Positions 1 to 12,609 of a stretch of 64,000 bases of DNA are shown here, piece after piece. This stretch comes from CAZTDU01 sp964617355 (lineage in GTDB: Bacteria; Pseudomonadota; Gammaproteobacteria; Burkholderiales; SG8-39), in assembly GCA_964617355.1 (NCBI GenBank), contig CAZTXP010000023.1, positions 10,476-74,475 on the forward strand. Reading direction: 5' to 3'. The stretch's first letter is position 1. Every line of letters begins with the position of its first letter. Below the pieces are notes generated by a model, which did not search any database, had not been told where the DNA came from, and saw nothing but the letters and a program-made list of their open reading frames with translations. The position numbers were made by a program, and so were the translations under genes.

Positions 1-357
1 CTGGCCGCGAACCAGGCGGTGCAGCAGGCGCTGGCGGTGCTCGCCGGTCATTCGGCGGCAGCGACGATCGCTGCGGAGCACGCCTTCCGCGCGCTTGCAG
101 CGCGTGGCGATGCCAGCTTCGAGATCGCCGCCGCTAAAGTGCGCTGCGGCGAGGCCGCGAGCATGGCGACAAACCTCGCGCACCAGGCGCATGGCGCCAT
201 CGGCTTCACGCGCGAGTACGTGCTGCAACACGCCACGCGGCGCCTCTGGTCGTGGCGCGCGGAGTTCGGTGCGGACGCCTATTGGGCCGAGTGGCTGGGT
301 CGCTACGTCTGCGAGCGCGGCCCCGAGGCCTTCTGGGCCGAACTCGTGGCGCGCTAG
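1..357 (+). CDS. acyl-CoA dehydrogenase, C-terminal fragment (5' end outside window)
   Basis: The reading frame is open from base 1 and stops with TAG at 355-357, giving about 118 residues of a protein whose start lies left of the window. The segment is the C-terminal helical bundle of acyl-CoA dehydrogenases. It includes the run AHQAHGAIGFTREYVLQHAT, which matches the Q-x-HGG-x-G-(F/Y)-(T/S)-x-E region that packs on FAD and forms the dimer interface. Family members oxidise acyl-CoA thioesters to enoyl-CoA using FAD. Here HGA replaces the usual HGG, a common variant. The substrate class cannot be told from this fragment. Confidence 0.8.
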   Translation: MAANQAVQQALAVLAGHSAAATIAAEHAFRALAARGDASFEIAAAKVRCGEAASMATNLAHQAHGAIGFTREYVLQHATRRLWSWRAEFGADAYWAEWLGRYVCERGPEAFWAELVAR

Positions 358-407
358 CGTCGGGGATGGTTGCCGGCGCCGGGCCGCGAGGCGCGTCCGG
401 CGGCCGA

Positions 408-421
408 TTGATCGGCATCAA
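408..421 (+). promoter_or_regulatory. FNR/ANR-type box, perfect TTGAT-N4-ATCAA
   Basis: TTGAT (408-412), CGGC, ATCAA (417-421) is a perfect canonical FNR/ANR palindrome. Its centre is at 414.5. A -10-like TTGAAT lies at 443-448, so a start near 455-456 puts the box at about -41, the class II activator position. Base 455 is also the GTG start chosen for the kinase below, so the transcript could be leaderless. The match is seen directly; regulation is inferred. Confidence 0.65.
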
Positions 422-454
422 GGGTTAATCCCTTCGTCCGGCTTGAATGGATGG

Positions 455-2514
455 GTGGGACCGGGTTCGTCCAAAGGGCTTCACGGGCCGACGGCGCGCA
501 TCTACGCGATCGTCGCGATCATGGTCGCGCTGGCGGCGGTCGTCGCGTATGCACCATGGGCCCAGTACAGGAACGATCGGGATGCGGCGCTTGCCCAGGC
601 CACGACGCTCGCCGAGCGACTGTCGGTCGCCGCGGGCAACCGCTATTCGGTATTTCTCCGCGTCGCGGACTCCACGATCCGAGTCACCCGCGAGATCTTC
701 GGCAACGACCCTGCGCTGACGGCTCCGATGATGCGCGCCTACGTGCGCGGCCTGCCGGCACGGGGCGGCGTCCGCTTGATCGTCGCCGCGGCGGACGGCA
801 GCATCACCTACGCCAGCCATGAAGCGGACCGCTCGCTGCGGGTCGACGCACTTGCGGCGTTTCGCGACATCCAGGATGGCAGCGACCGCCTCTATCACGG
901 TCGCCCGGTCGAGGGCGAGACCGCGGGGCGCTGGCTCGTCTGGTATTCGCGGCCGATCCTCCGCGAGGGCCGGTTCGCCGGGGCGGTGCTGTTCGTGGTG
1001 AACGCGGAGTACATCAGCCAGATGCTTTCCGAGTTCGAACTGTCACCGGAGAACAACGTCGCCTTGTTCGATGCCGAAGGCTATTTCATTGGCCGCAACT
1101 ACCGCGCCGACGAGGCGCTCGGCAAGAAGGTGAATCCTGGGCGCCCGTTCGTCCGGCCGGATGCCCCGAAGCAGGGGCATTTCATCGCCAATGCCACGGT
1201 CGGCGGCGACGAGCGCGTGTTTGCGTACACGAAGGTGGCGGGGGCGCAGGCGGTCGCGGTCGTTGGCCTGAATCTCGCCTCGGTGTACGAGCCCGTCGAG
1301 CGTCGCTTTCGCGAGCGGCTCTTGATCTACCGTGCGGCGGCCGCGATCCTGCTGGCGGCGGCGCTTGGACTCGCGGTCATGGCGACACGGTCCGCGCGGC
1401 AGCGCCGCGCCCTGGAGGCCAGCGAGGAGCGCTTCCGGGACCTGGTTGATGCCTCGGTCGACTGGTACTGGGAATCCGGACCCGACCACCGCTTCACGTT
1501 CCTCTCCAGCCAGGTCGGAAGCAACAGCGGCATCGACAGCGATTCGCACCTGGGCAAGACGCGCTGGGACCTTCCGGCGCTGAACCTGGGCGAAGCCGAC
1601 TGGGCAGCGCATCGGGCGACGCTCGACCGGCACGAGCCGTTCCGTGATTTCGTGATGCGCCGTCCCGATGTCGATGGCCGCGAGTTCTGGGTATCGATCA
1701 ACGGCAATCCGGTCCTCGATGCGGACGGGCGATTCCTCGGGTACCGGGGAACCGGGCGAAATGTCACGAAGGACATTCTCCTCGACCGCGCGCTGCGCGA
1801 CATGAACCGCGAACTCGAGCAGCGCGTGGCGCAGCGCACCCACGACCTCGAGACGGCGTTGCGGGAGCTCGAGGCGTTCTCGTACTCGATCTCGCATGAC
1901 CTGCGGGCGCCGCTGCGCGCCATCGCCGGGTTCGCGCACATGGCGGCCGACGGGGAGCGGCTGAGCGAGGAGGGTCGAAGGCTGCTCGACATCGTGGAGG
2001 CGAACGCCGTGAAGCTCGGCGTGCTGGTGGACGACCTGCTGGAACTCGCGCGACTGTCGAGGACCTCCGCGCCGTTCGACCGCGTGGACATGCGCGCTCT
2101 CGCCAGCGCGGTCGCCGACGAGTCGAGGCCGGGATATCCGCGCACCGAGGTCGAGGTGGGGCAATTGCCCGACGCCGAAGGGAACGAGAAGTTGCTGCGG
2201 CAGGTCCTGCGCAACCTGCTCGGAAACGCATTCAAGTTCAGCGCCAAGCAGGCGTCGCCGCGGATCTCGGTGCAGTGGAATACCGCCAGGCAGGCCTACG
2301 TCGTGCGCGACAACGGGGTCGGTTTCGACATGCGCTTCGTGGAGAAGCTGTTCGGGACCTTCCAGCGCCTGCACTCCGAAGCGGAATTTCCGGGCACCGG
2401 CATCGGCCTCGCGATCGTGAAGCGCATCGTCGAACGCCACCAGGGAAGCGTGTGGGCGGAGTCCGCGCCGGGCGTCGGCGCGGCGTTCTACTTCACGCTG
2501 GGTCGCGTGTATCC

Positions 2515-2518
<4 letters not shown>
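455..2518 (+). CDS. membrane sensor histidine kinase (Cache-PAS-HisKA-HATPase)
   Basis: The 687-residue protein has a first membrane helix at about residues 16-33, a periplasmic Cache-like sensor to about 285, a second helix at about 293-311, one PAS domain at about 322-445, and a HisKA helix with the phospho-acceptor His481 in SISHDLRAPL. A HATPase_c domain at about 580-685 carries an N box (NLLGNAFKFS), DNGVGFD and GTGIGLAIVKRI. The frame is open much further upstream, but that part runs through the dehydrogenase gene and looks non-native. The first plausible starts are TTG 443 and GTG 455; I chose GTG 455 because it fits the FNR-type promoter. No response regulator is adjacent. The HATPase half resembles those of the two giant kinases further on. 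Confidence 0.85.
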
Positions 2519-5094
<2,576 letters not shown>

Positions 5095-5096
5095 GT

Positions 5097-5687
5097 TCAG
5101 CTCGCGAGCCTTCGCGCGACCTGCGCGAGGCGCAGGCCCTGCGCGACGCAGAGCGTGCGCTCCTCGGGCGTCACCGGCAGGTCGCCTGTATTGCCGGCGA
5201 CGTGCGTCGCGCCGTAGGGGCTGCCACCGGAGCGAGTCGCGTTCAATTCGGGGTGGGTGTAGGGCAGGCCGACGATCACCATGCCGTGGTGCAGGAGCGG
5301 CAGCATCATGGTGAGCAGCGTCGTCTCCTGCCCGCCGTGCATCGTGCCGGTGGAAGTGAACACGCACGCGGGCTTGCCGGCGAGCGCGCCCTTCATCCAC
5401 AGCGGCGCGGTGCCGTCCCAGAAGTACTTCATCGCCGCCGGCAGGTTGCCGAAGCGCGTCGGCGCGCCGAGCGCGAGGCCGGCGCATTCCTCGAGGTCCT
5501 TCAGTTCGGCGTAGGGCGCGCCGTCGGGCGGCACCTGTGGCTCGGCCTTCTGCACCACCGGCGATACGCGCGGCACGGTGCGAAGCCGCGCCCTCGCGCC
5601 GGGCTCGCGCTCTATGCCTTCGGCGACCAGCTCGGCCATGCGGCGCACCGAACCCTGCACCGAGTAGTAGAGGACGAGGATGTCCAT
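5097..5687 (-). CDS. wrbA: NAD(P)H:quinone oxidoreductase, WrbA family
   Basis: This is a 196-residue flavodoxin-fold protein of normal WrbA length. The N-terminal MDILVLYYSVQGSVRRMAEL is the FMN phosphate-binding strand-loop, GAPTRFGNLPAAMKYFWD is the characteristic WrbA loop, and STGTMHGGQETTLLTMMLPL and YGATHVAGN complete the FMN and quinone site. The family reduces quinones by two electrons with NAD(P)H, avoiding semiquinone formation. It is first in a likely two-gene unit with mgtA, and its start is only 24 nt from the divergent yihY gene. Confidence 0.88.
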   Translation of the reverse strand: MDILVLYYSVQGSVRRMAELVAEGIEREPGARARLRTVPRVSPVVQKAEPQVPPDGAPYAELKDLEECAGLALGAPTRFGNLPAAMKYFWDGTAPLWMKGALAGKPACVFTSTGTMHGGQETTLLTMMLPLLHHGMVIVGLPYTHPELNATRSGGSPYGATHVAGNTGDLPVTPEERTLCVAQGLRLAQVARRLAS

Positions 5688-5696
5688 GGCTGCCCG

Positions 5697-5705
5697 TATG
5701 ATAAT
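5697..5705. promoter_or_regulatory. candidate shared -10 region for divergent wrbA and yihY
   Basis: The whole gap between the wrbA and yihY starts is 24 nt. It contains TATGAT (5697-5702) reading towards yihY, and TATCAT on the other strand (5703 to 5698) reading towards wrbA. Each hexamer ends 9-10 nt from its start codon, so both mRNAs would be leaderless or nearly so. No clear -35 hexamer is visible on either side. Confidence 0.4.
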
Positions 5706-5711
5706 CCCCGC

Positions 5712-6536
5712 ATGGTCGCCGCTCCCCGACGCTCGTTCCTGCGCTCGCTCTGGCTGGCGGTGCTGCGCTTCGACGAGGACCGCGGCTTCCAGAACGCCGG
5801 CAGCCTCGCGTTCACCACGCTGCTCGCGATGGTGCCGGTGCTGGCGATCGCGCTCGCGGTGGCCAGCGCCTCGCCCGTGTTCGACCAGTTGATCGAGACC
5901 GTGCGCCGCTTCGCCATCGCGCACTTCCTGCCCAAGGCGGGCGGCGTCGACGCGGCGGTCTCGCAGCTCGAGGTGTTCCGCGAGAACGCCGCCAGCCTCA
6001 CCTTCATCGGCCTCGCCTTCCTTGCGGTCACCGCGGTGATGCTGATGCTCACCGTCGACGACGTCTTCAACCGCATGTTCCGCGTGCGGCGGCAGCGTTC
6101 GCTCGCGCGGCGCATCGTGCTCTACGCGGGCCTCGTGGCGCTCGGCCCGGTGCTGATCGGCGCATCGATCTCGATGACGTCCTTCCTCGTCGCGCACGCG
6201 CTGGGCGTCGCCGCCGAGATGGGCGCGCCGACGAAGTTCGTCTTGCGCGCGGTGCCGGGCGCGCTGACCTTCGTCGCGCTTGCGCTCACCTTCGCGCTGG
6301 TGCCCAACCGCACCGTGCGCGCGCGCCATGCGATCATCGGGGGGCTGGTCGGCGCGATCGGCTTCGAGGTCGCCAAGCGCGGCTTCGGCTGGTACATCGC
6401 GCAGTTCCCGACGTACGCGGTGATCTACGGCGCCTTCGCGGTGCTGCCGATCTTCCTGCTGTGGGTCTATGTCTCGTGGGTCGTGGTGCTGATGGGCGCC
6501 ACCCTGGTCGCCGTGCTGTCGGAAGGAGAACCGTGA
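5712..6536 (+). CDS. YihY/BrkB-family inner membrane protein
   Basis: A 274-residue integral membrane protein with about six hydrophobic helices, matching the YihY/UPF0761 (BrkB-like) family. Typical features are the N-terminal NAGSLAFTTLLAMVPVLAIAL helix, the mid-protein VDDVFNRMFRV segment after a helix, and the C-terminal segments YAVIYGAFAVLPIFLLWVYV and SWVVVLMGA. The family was once annotated as ribonuclease BN; that activity belongs elsewhere and the true function is unsettled. It heads a tight plus-strand unit: pyrF starts 1 nt after its stop, and the pyrF ribosome site (ggaaggag) lies inside its last codons. Confidence 0.85.
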   Translation: MVAAPRRSFLRSLWLAVLRFDEDRGFQNAGSLAFTTLLAMVPVLAIALAVASASPVFDQLIETVRRFAIAHFLPKAGGVDAAVSQLEVFRENAASLTFIGLAFLAVTAVMLMLTVDDVFNRMFRVRRQRSLARRIVLYAGLVALGPVLIGASISMTSFLVAHALGVAAEMGAPTKFVLRAVPGALTFVALALTFALVPNRTVRARHAIIGGLVGAIGFEVAKRGFGWYIAQFPTYAVIYGAFAVLPIFLLWVYVSWVVVLMGATLVAVLSEGEP

Positions 6537-6537
6537 A

Positions 6538-7248
6538 ATGAGCAGCCCCATCCCGCGCGAGGAGCGCCTGATCGTCGCGCTCGACGTGCCCACCGTGGAC
6601 GAGGCCCGCAAGCTCGTCGAGCGCATCGGCGACGGCGCGCGCTTCTACAAGATCGGCCTCGAGCTGATGACCTCCGGCGGCTACTTCGAGCTGCTCGACT
6701 GGCTGGTGAAGCGCGGCAACCGCGTGTTCGCCGACCTCAAGTTCTACGACATCCCCGAGACGGTGCGCCGCGCGGTGGCCAACCTGCGCGACCGCGGCGC
6801 GACCTTCCTCACGGTGCACGGCCATCGCTCGGTGATGGAGGCGGCGGCGAAGGAGAAGGGCTCGCTGCAGGTGCTCGCGGTCACCGTGCTGACGAGCTTC
6901 GACCAGCGCGACCTCGATGAGATGGGCGCCAGCGTGACGGTCGAGCAGCTGGTGCTCGCGCGCGCGAAGGGCGCGGTCGAGTCGGGCTGCGACGGCGTGA
7001 TCTCGTCGGGGCTCGAGGCGCCGGTGATCAAGCATGCCTTCGGTTCGAAGCTCAAGGTGATCACGCCGGGGATAAGACCCGTCACCAACAAGCCTTCGGA
7101 CGACCAGAAGCGCACCGTGGACGTCGCGCAGGCCTTCGCCAACGGCGCCGACTACATCGTCGTCGGCCGTCCGATCCGCGACGCCGCCGATCCGGCAGCC
7201 GCGGCGCGCGGCATCCAGGACACCATCGCCGGGATCTTCAAGGCCTGA
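6538..7248 (+). CDS. pyrF: orotidine 5'-phosphate decarboxylase
   Basis: This 236-residue TIM-barrel enzyme converts OMP to UMP, the last step of de novo pyrimidine synthesis. Visible motifs are LIVALDVPT at the start, FYKIGLELM, and the catalytic FADLKFYDIPETV with the Asp-x-Lys-x-x-Asp charged network. Towards the end are TPGIRP and the phosphate-binding DYIVVGRPIRDA. Length and motifs fit the short PyrF subfamily (type 1). It sits between the yihY-like gene and a nucleoside transporter, so this unit combines pyrimidine synthesis and salvage. Confidence 0.95.
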   Translation: MSSPIPREERLIVALDVPTVDEARKLVERIGDGARFYKIGLELMTSGGYFELLDWLVKRGNRVFADLKFYDIPETVRRAVANLRDRGATFLTVHGHRSVMEAAAKEKGSLQVLAVTVLTSFDQRDLDEMGASVTVEQLVLARAKGAVESGCDGVISSGLEAPVIKHAFGSKLKVITPGIRPVTNKPSDDQKRTVDVAQAFANGADYIVVGRPIRDAADPAAAARGIQDTIAGIFKA

Positions 7249-7250
7249 GC

Positions 7251-8465
7251 ATGGCGCAGGCGGTCGCGGGCATCGCCGGGCTGGTCGCGATCGCGTGGCT
7301 GCTGTCGGAAGCGCGCGGCCGCGTGCCGTGGCGCACGGTGGTGTCGGGCCTCGCGCTGCAACTCGTGCTTGCCGTGCTCCTGGTGAAGCTGCCGGGCGCG
7401 AAGGACGCCTTCCTGTGGCTGAACGGCGCGCTCGGCGCGCTCGAGAAGGCCACCGCCGCGGGCACCGGCCTCGTCTTCGGCTACCTCGGCGGCGGGCCGG
7501 CGCCGTTCGTGGTGAGCGATCCCGCCTCGACCTTCATCCTCGCGTTCCGCGCGCTGCCGATCGTGCTCGTCGTGAGCGCGCTGTCGGCCCTGTTCTTCCA
7601 CTGGGGCATCCTCACCGCGCTGGTGCGCGCGGTGTCCTGGGTGCTGGAACGCGTGATGCGCGTCGGCGGCGTGGTGGGGCTGTCGGCGGCGGCGAACGTG
7701 TTCGTCGGCATGGTCGAGGCGCCGCTCGTCGTGCGGCCGTGGCTCGGGCGCGTGTCGCGCGGCGAACTCTTCGTGATCATGGCGGGCGGCATGGCGTCGA
7801 TCGCGGGCACCGTGCTGTTCCTCTATGCGAGCATCCTCGGGCCAGCGATCCCGGATGCGCTGGCGCACCTGCTGATCGCGTCCATCGTCTCGGCGCCGGC
7901 CGCGATCGTGGTCGCCGTGGTCATGGTGCCGCCGCAGGGCGAAGCCACGGGCGGGCGCCTGGAGCTGAAATCCGACGCGACCGGCGCGATGGATGCCCTT
8001 ACGCGCGGCACCCTCGACGGCGCGCAGTTGCTGCTCAACATCATCGCCATGCTGGTCGTCTTCGTCGCGCTGGTCGCGCTCGTGAACATCATCATCGCGC
8101 CGTACACGTTGCAAGGCGCACTGGGCAGGGTACTCGCGCCGCTGGCGTGGCTGGCCGGCGTGCCGTGGGCGGAGGCACAGGCCGCGGGCGCGCTGCTCGG
8201 CACGAAGACGATCGTGAACGAATTCGTCGCCTACCTCGACATGGCGAAGCTGCCGGCAGGCACGCTGTCGGATCGCTCGCGCCTCCTGATGACCTACGCG
8301 CTCTGCGGCTTCGCCAATTTCGGCAGCCTCGGCATCATGATCGGCGGCATGGGCACCATGTGCCCCGAGCGGCGCGGCGAAATCGTCGCGCTGGGCCTGA
8401 AATCCATCGTCGCGGGCACCCTCGCGACCTGCTTGACCGCGGCCACCATAGGCCTCCTGATCTAG
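7251..8465 (+). CDS. concentrative nucleoside transporter (NupC/CNT family)
   Basis: A 404-residue polytopic membrane protein of the CNT family, which imports nucleosides with H+ or Na+. The family signature GTKTIVNEFVAYLDM is present in the C-terminal half. The N-terminal domain has VVSGLALQLVLAVLLVKLPG, and GGMASIAGTVLFLYA matches the first re-entrant region. ATG lies 2 nt after the pyrF stop, so the genes are surely co-transcribed and the product probably feeds pyrimidine salvage. The exact substrate and coupling ion cannot be read from the sequence. Confidence 0.88.
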   Translation: MAQAVAGIAGLVAIAWLLSEARGRVPWRTVVSGLALQLVLAVLLVKLPGAKDAFLWLNGALGALEKATAAGTGLVFGYLGGGPAPFVVSDPASTFILAFRALPIVLVVSALSALFFHWGILTALVRAVSWVLERVMRVGGVVGLSAAANVFVGMVEAPLVVRPWLGRVSRGELFVIMAGGMASIAGTVLFLYASILGPAIPDALAHLLIASIVSAPAAIVVAVVMVPPQGEATGGRLELKSDATGAMDALTRGTLDGAQLLLNIIAMLVVFVALVALVNIIIAPYTLQGALGRVLAPLAWLAGVPWAEAQAAGALLGTKTIVNEFVAYLDMAKLPAGTLSDRSRLLMTYALCGFANFGSLGIMIGGMGTMCPERRGEIVALGLKSIVAGTLATCLTAATIGLLI

Positions 8466-8468
8466 GGA

Positions 8469-8527
8469 ACGAGGGGGCCTAGGGTGCGGGAGACGCGTCT
8501 CCCGCGGCCCTGATCGCTCCCCCTCGT
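8469..8527. repeat. nested inverted repeat after the nucleoside transporter
   Basis: A perfect 20-bp palindrome, GCGGGAGACGCGTCTCCCGC (8486-8505), sits inside a second pair of arms, ACGAGGGGG (8469-8477) and CCCCCTCGT (8519-8527). As RNA this forms a long two-stage hairpin just after the transporter stop. There is no T tract, so it is either a factor-assisted terminator or an mRNA 3'-end stabiliser. Confidence 0.5.
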
Positions 8528-8583
8528 GCGCCCCCCGCAAGAAGCGTCTAACGCTCGGCGAATTCTGCGTTTCGCAATGCAAC

Positions 8584-8609
8584 ACGCGAGAAGCGTTCTC
8601 GCGTACAAT
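8584..8609 (+). promoter_or_regulatory. typA promoter: operator-like inverted repeat abutting a -10 hexamer
   Basis: ACGCGAGAA-GCG-TTCTCGCGT (8584-8604) is a perfect 9-bp inverted repeat. It overlaps the first base of a good -10 hexamer, TACAAT (8604-8609). No convincing -35 lies at the right spacing. The repeat occupies the spacer, where a repressor or activator could act. The typA ATG follows 33 nt later. Confidence 0.45.
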
Positions 8610-8642
8610 GCGCGTCCTTTTTCGCTTTTGGCTCAGATACAT

Positions 8643-10460
<1,818 letters not shown>

Positions 10461-10472
10461 GCCCGTCGAATT

Positions 10473-10499
10473 GACCGGCGACAACTCCGTCGCCCGGTC
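10473..10499 (+). terminator. candidate typA terminator hairpin
   Basis: GACCGGCGAC (10473-10482) pairs with GTCGCCCGGTC (10489-10499), with a one-base bulge and a 6-nt loop. It lies 12 nt after the typA stop. The following CTTATC has few T residues, so termination strength is uncertain. Confidence 0.45.
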
Positions 10500-10621
10500 C
10501 TTATCGCTGCATCGGACGAATCGATCACGCATTCGTTGATGCGCGTCATGAGCGCCGCAGCAATCACGCATCGGCTGCGGCTACCCTTCTGAAAGGCACA
10601 ACCACAGAAGGGGATTGCAAC

Positions 10622-11284
10622 ATGCATCGTCTCGCCATGACCGCCGCCGTGCTCGCCGCCTTCGCGGCCCTGCCCGCGGTCGCGCAGGAAGGCAACTGGA
10701 TGGTTCGCGGTCGCGTCGTGAACCTGAACATGAAGAACTCCGCGACGCAGGGGCAGGGCTCCGTCGTCACCGCGGCGGCGCTGCCGTCCGACGGCATCAC
10801 CGTGAGCGACAAGACGATCCCCGAGGTGGACATCACCTACTTCTTCAGCAAGAACATCGCGGCGGAACTCATCCTCACGGTGCCGCAGCGCCACAACGTG
10901 GCCATCACCAAGGGCGTGGCCGCGCAGTCCTCGCTGGGCTCCTTCAAGGAACTGCCGCCGACGCTGCTGCTGCAGTACCACTTCATGCCGGACGGCACCT
11001 TCCGCCCGTACGTCGGCCTCGGCGTGAACTACACGAAGATCTCGAGCGTGAACCTGCGCTCGAACATCGCCGCCATCGGCCAGCTCGACCTCGACAACTC
11101 GAGCACGGGCCTCGCGTTCCAGGGCGGCTTCGACATCAAGCTCGACAAGCAGCTGTTCCTCAACGTCGACGTGAAGAAGATCCAGATCCGCACCGACGTG
11201 AAGCAGGTGAACAACGGCGAGAAGATCAGCGCGCTGAAGCTCGACCCGTGGGCGGTGGGCGTCGGCCTCGGCTGGCGCTTCTAG
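10622..11284 (+). CDS. ompW: OmpW-family outer membrane protein
   Basis: A 220-residue precursor with a clear signal peptide (residues 1-21, cleavage after PAVA). The mature part is an eight-stranded barrel of the OmpW family. Signs are NWMVRGRVVNLNM at the first strand, IPEVDITYFFSKNIAAELIL, PTLLLQYHF, FRPYVGLGVNYT and the terminal aromatic WAVGVGLGWRF, the usual BAM recognition signal. OmpW proteins form narrow hydrophobic channels in the outer membrane and are often controlled by oxygen and osmolarity. The start is supported by agaagggg about 10 nt upstream. Confidence 0.92.
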   Translation: MHRLAMTAAVLAAFAALPAVAQEGNWMVRGRVVNLNMKNSATQGQGSVVTAAALPSDGITVSDKTIPEVDITYFFSKNIAAELILTVPQRHNVAITKGVAAQSSLGSFKELPPTLLLQYHFMPDGTFRPYVGLGVNYTKISSVNLRSNIAAIGQLDLDNSSTGLAFQGGFDIKLDKQLFLNVDVKKIQIRTDVKQVNNGEKISALKLDPWAVGVGLGWRF

Positions 11285-11315
11285 CCCTCGGTCGCCGCGC
11301 GGGGCGCGGTGCGCC

Positions 11316-12491
11316 TCAGTCGAGGAGCTTCAGCCCCGCCGGCGTCACCTCCACCAGCCGCAGCGACTTCGGGTCGTGCGAGCGGTGGTCGGAGGACCAG
11401 TACGTGAAGGTTCCGGTGACGCCGACGGCGTTGCGCGTCGCGTCCAGTCCCTGCCGCATCATCTCGAAGTCGAGGCTCTTCGCCGTGCGGATCGCCTGCG
11501 CGGCGAGCATCATCGCGTCCGCGGCGTAGCCGGCGGCGGGTGGGGGTGCCGCGCCGAAGCGCGCCGAGTACGCGTCGACGAATGCGCGGATCACCGCCTT
11601 CTGCGGATCGGCGTCGGTCAGCAGGTCGCGCACCATGAGCGGCGGCACGACGAGGCGCAGGCCGCCGACGCCCGCTGCGCCAGCGATGAACTCCGGCGTC
11701 GCGGCCGCGTGCGAGAGATAGAGCCGTGCCTTCGATCCGCTGTCGCGGTGCTGCCGCGCGATCGCGAGCGCAGGCTCGCCATAGGCCACCACGACGATCG
11801 CGTCGATATCCTTCGCGCGCGCAGCCCGCCCCAGCGCCTGCGCGGCGGCCGCAGCGTCGTTCGGCGCGAAGGCGATGTCGGCCGCGAGGTCGATGCCCGC
11901 CTTGCGGAAGAAGATGCTCGCGTGGTCGGTGTGCGCCTGCAGGTCGCGGCGCGCGGTGCGGCCGCTCTCGGTGTCCATGGTCAACGCGGCGATGCGCTTG
12001 CCGCCGCTGGCGGCGACGTCCTCGAGGATGCGCAGGATCGCCATCGACTCTGTCGGCGGCGTGCGGAACACCCAGCCGCGCATGCGCTCGGTGGTGCGGC
12101 TGCCGGTGGCGAGCGCGATGAACGGGATCCTTGCCGCCTGCGCGACCGGCACGATCGCCAGCGCGGTGGAGGTGACGCTGCCGCCGATCAGGATGTCGGC
12201 CTTCTCCGGCACCGCGAGCTGGCGCGCGAGCGCCTCCGCCTTCGTGGCGTCGGTGGCATCGTCCGCGGCTTCGAGCGCGACCGCGTGCGTGAGCAGCCCG
12301 CCGTCGCGATTGAGCTGCTCGACCGCCAGCTGAAGCGCCTTCAGCTGCGGCACGCCGACCTCGGCGCCCGGGCCGCTGGTCGAGAGGATCGCGGCGATGC
12401 GGATCGGGCCGGGGGCATGGTGGGCGAGGGCCGGTACGCCCGCGAGGAGCGTGCAGGCGAGAAGGACGAGCAGGGCAGCAGGGCGACGCAT
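11316..12491 (-). CDS. periplasmic amino-acid (Leu/Ile/Val-type) binding protein
   Basis: This 391-residue exported protein belongs to the type I periplasmic binding fold of LivK/LivJ-like proteins. A signal peptide covers about residues 1-23 (cleavage after PALA). IRIAAILSTSGPGAEVGVPQ is the first strand and ligand loop, LIGGSVTSTALAIVPVAQ and IPFIALATGS follow, and the hinge and C-terminal lobe end with GTFTYWSSDHRSHD. The family feeds branched-chain amino acids or other small carboxylates to ABC importers. No permease or ATPase gene is adjacent, so it is an orphan binding protein with unknown ligand. It faces ompW tail to tail and the TPR gene head to head. Confidence 0.8.
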   Translation of the reverse strand: MRRPAALLVLLACTLLAGVPALAHHAPGPIRIAAILSTSGPGAEVGVPQLKALQLAVEQLNRDGGLLTHAVALEAADDATDATKAEALARQLAVPEKADILIGGSVTSTALAIVPVAQAARIPFIALATGSRTTERMRGWVFRTPPTESMAILRILEDVAASGGKRIAALTMDTESGRTARRDLQAHTDHASIFFRKAGIDLAADIAFAPNDAAAAAQALGRAARAKDIDAIVVVAYGEPALAIARQHRDSGSKARLYLSHAAATPEFIAGAAGVGGLRLVVPPLMVRDLLTDADPQKAVIRAFVDAYSARFGAAPPPAAGYAADAMMLAAQAIRTAKSLDFEMMRQGLDATRNAVGVTGTFTYWSSDHRSHDPKSLRLVEVTPAGLKLLD

Positions 12492-12553
12492 GGCGATCTC
12501 CCGGCGCAGGGGGCGCCTTCGCGGCCAGCGTGCGCCCTGTGCCTGGACCAGCC

Positions 12554-12567
12554 TTGACGAGGGTCAA
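12554..12567 (+). promoter_or_regulatory. FNR/CRP-family box TTGAC-N4-GTCAA
   Basis: TTGAC (12554-12558), GAGG, GTCAA (12563-12567) is a perfect palindrome of the FNR/FixK/DNR type (TTGA-N6-TCAA). A -10-like GATACT lies at 12592-12597. This places the box near -42 and the transcript start about 6 nt before the ATG at 12610. Confidence 0.55.
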
Positions 12568-12609
12568 GCGCGTGCGCGCGTCGGACTTTGGGATACTTCC
12601 GGCTTGCGC

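Noticed and set aside
95..454. A longer N terminus for the first histidine kinase
   Set aside because: The frame is open from 95, but the first 120 codons overlap the dehydrogenase gene, are Arg/Ser/Ala-rich and lack kinase-type features. They are a product of high G+C content.
10536..10549. FNR-like half site before ompW (TTGATGCGCGTCAT)
   Set aside because: One outer base is wrong and no -10 lies at the matching distance. Because ompW is oxygen-controlled elsewhere it is tempting, but the sequence alone does not support it.
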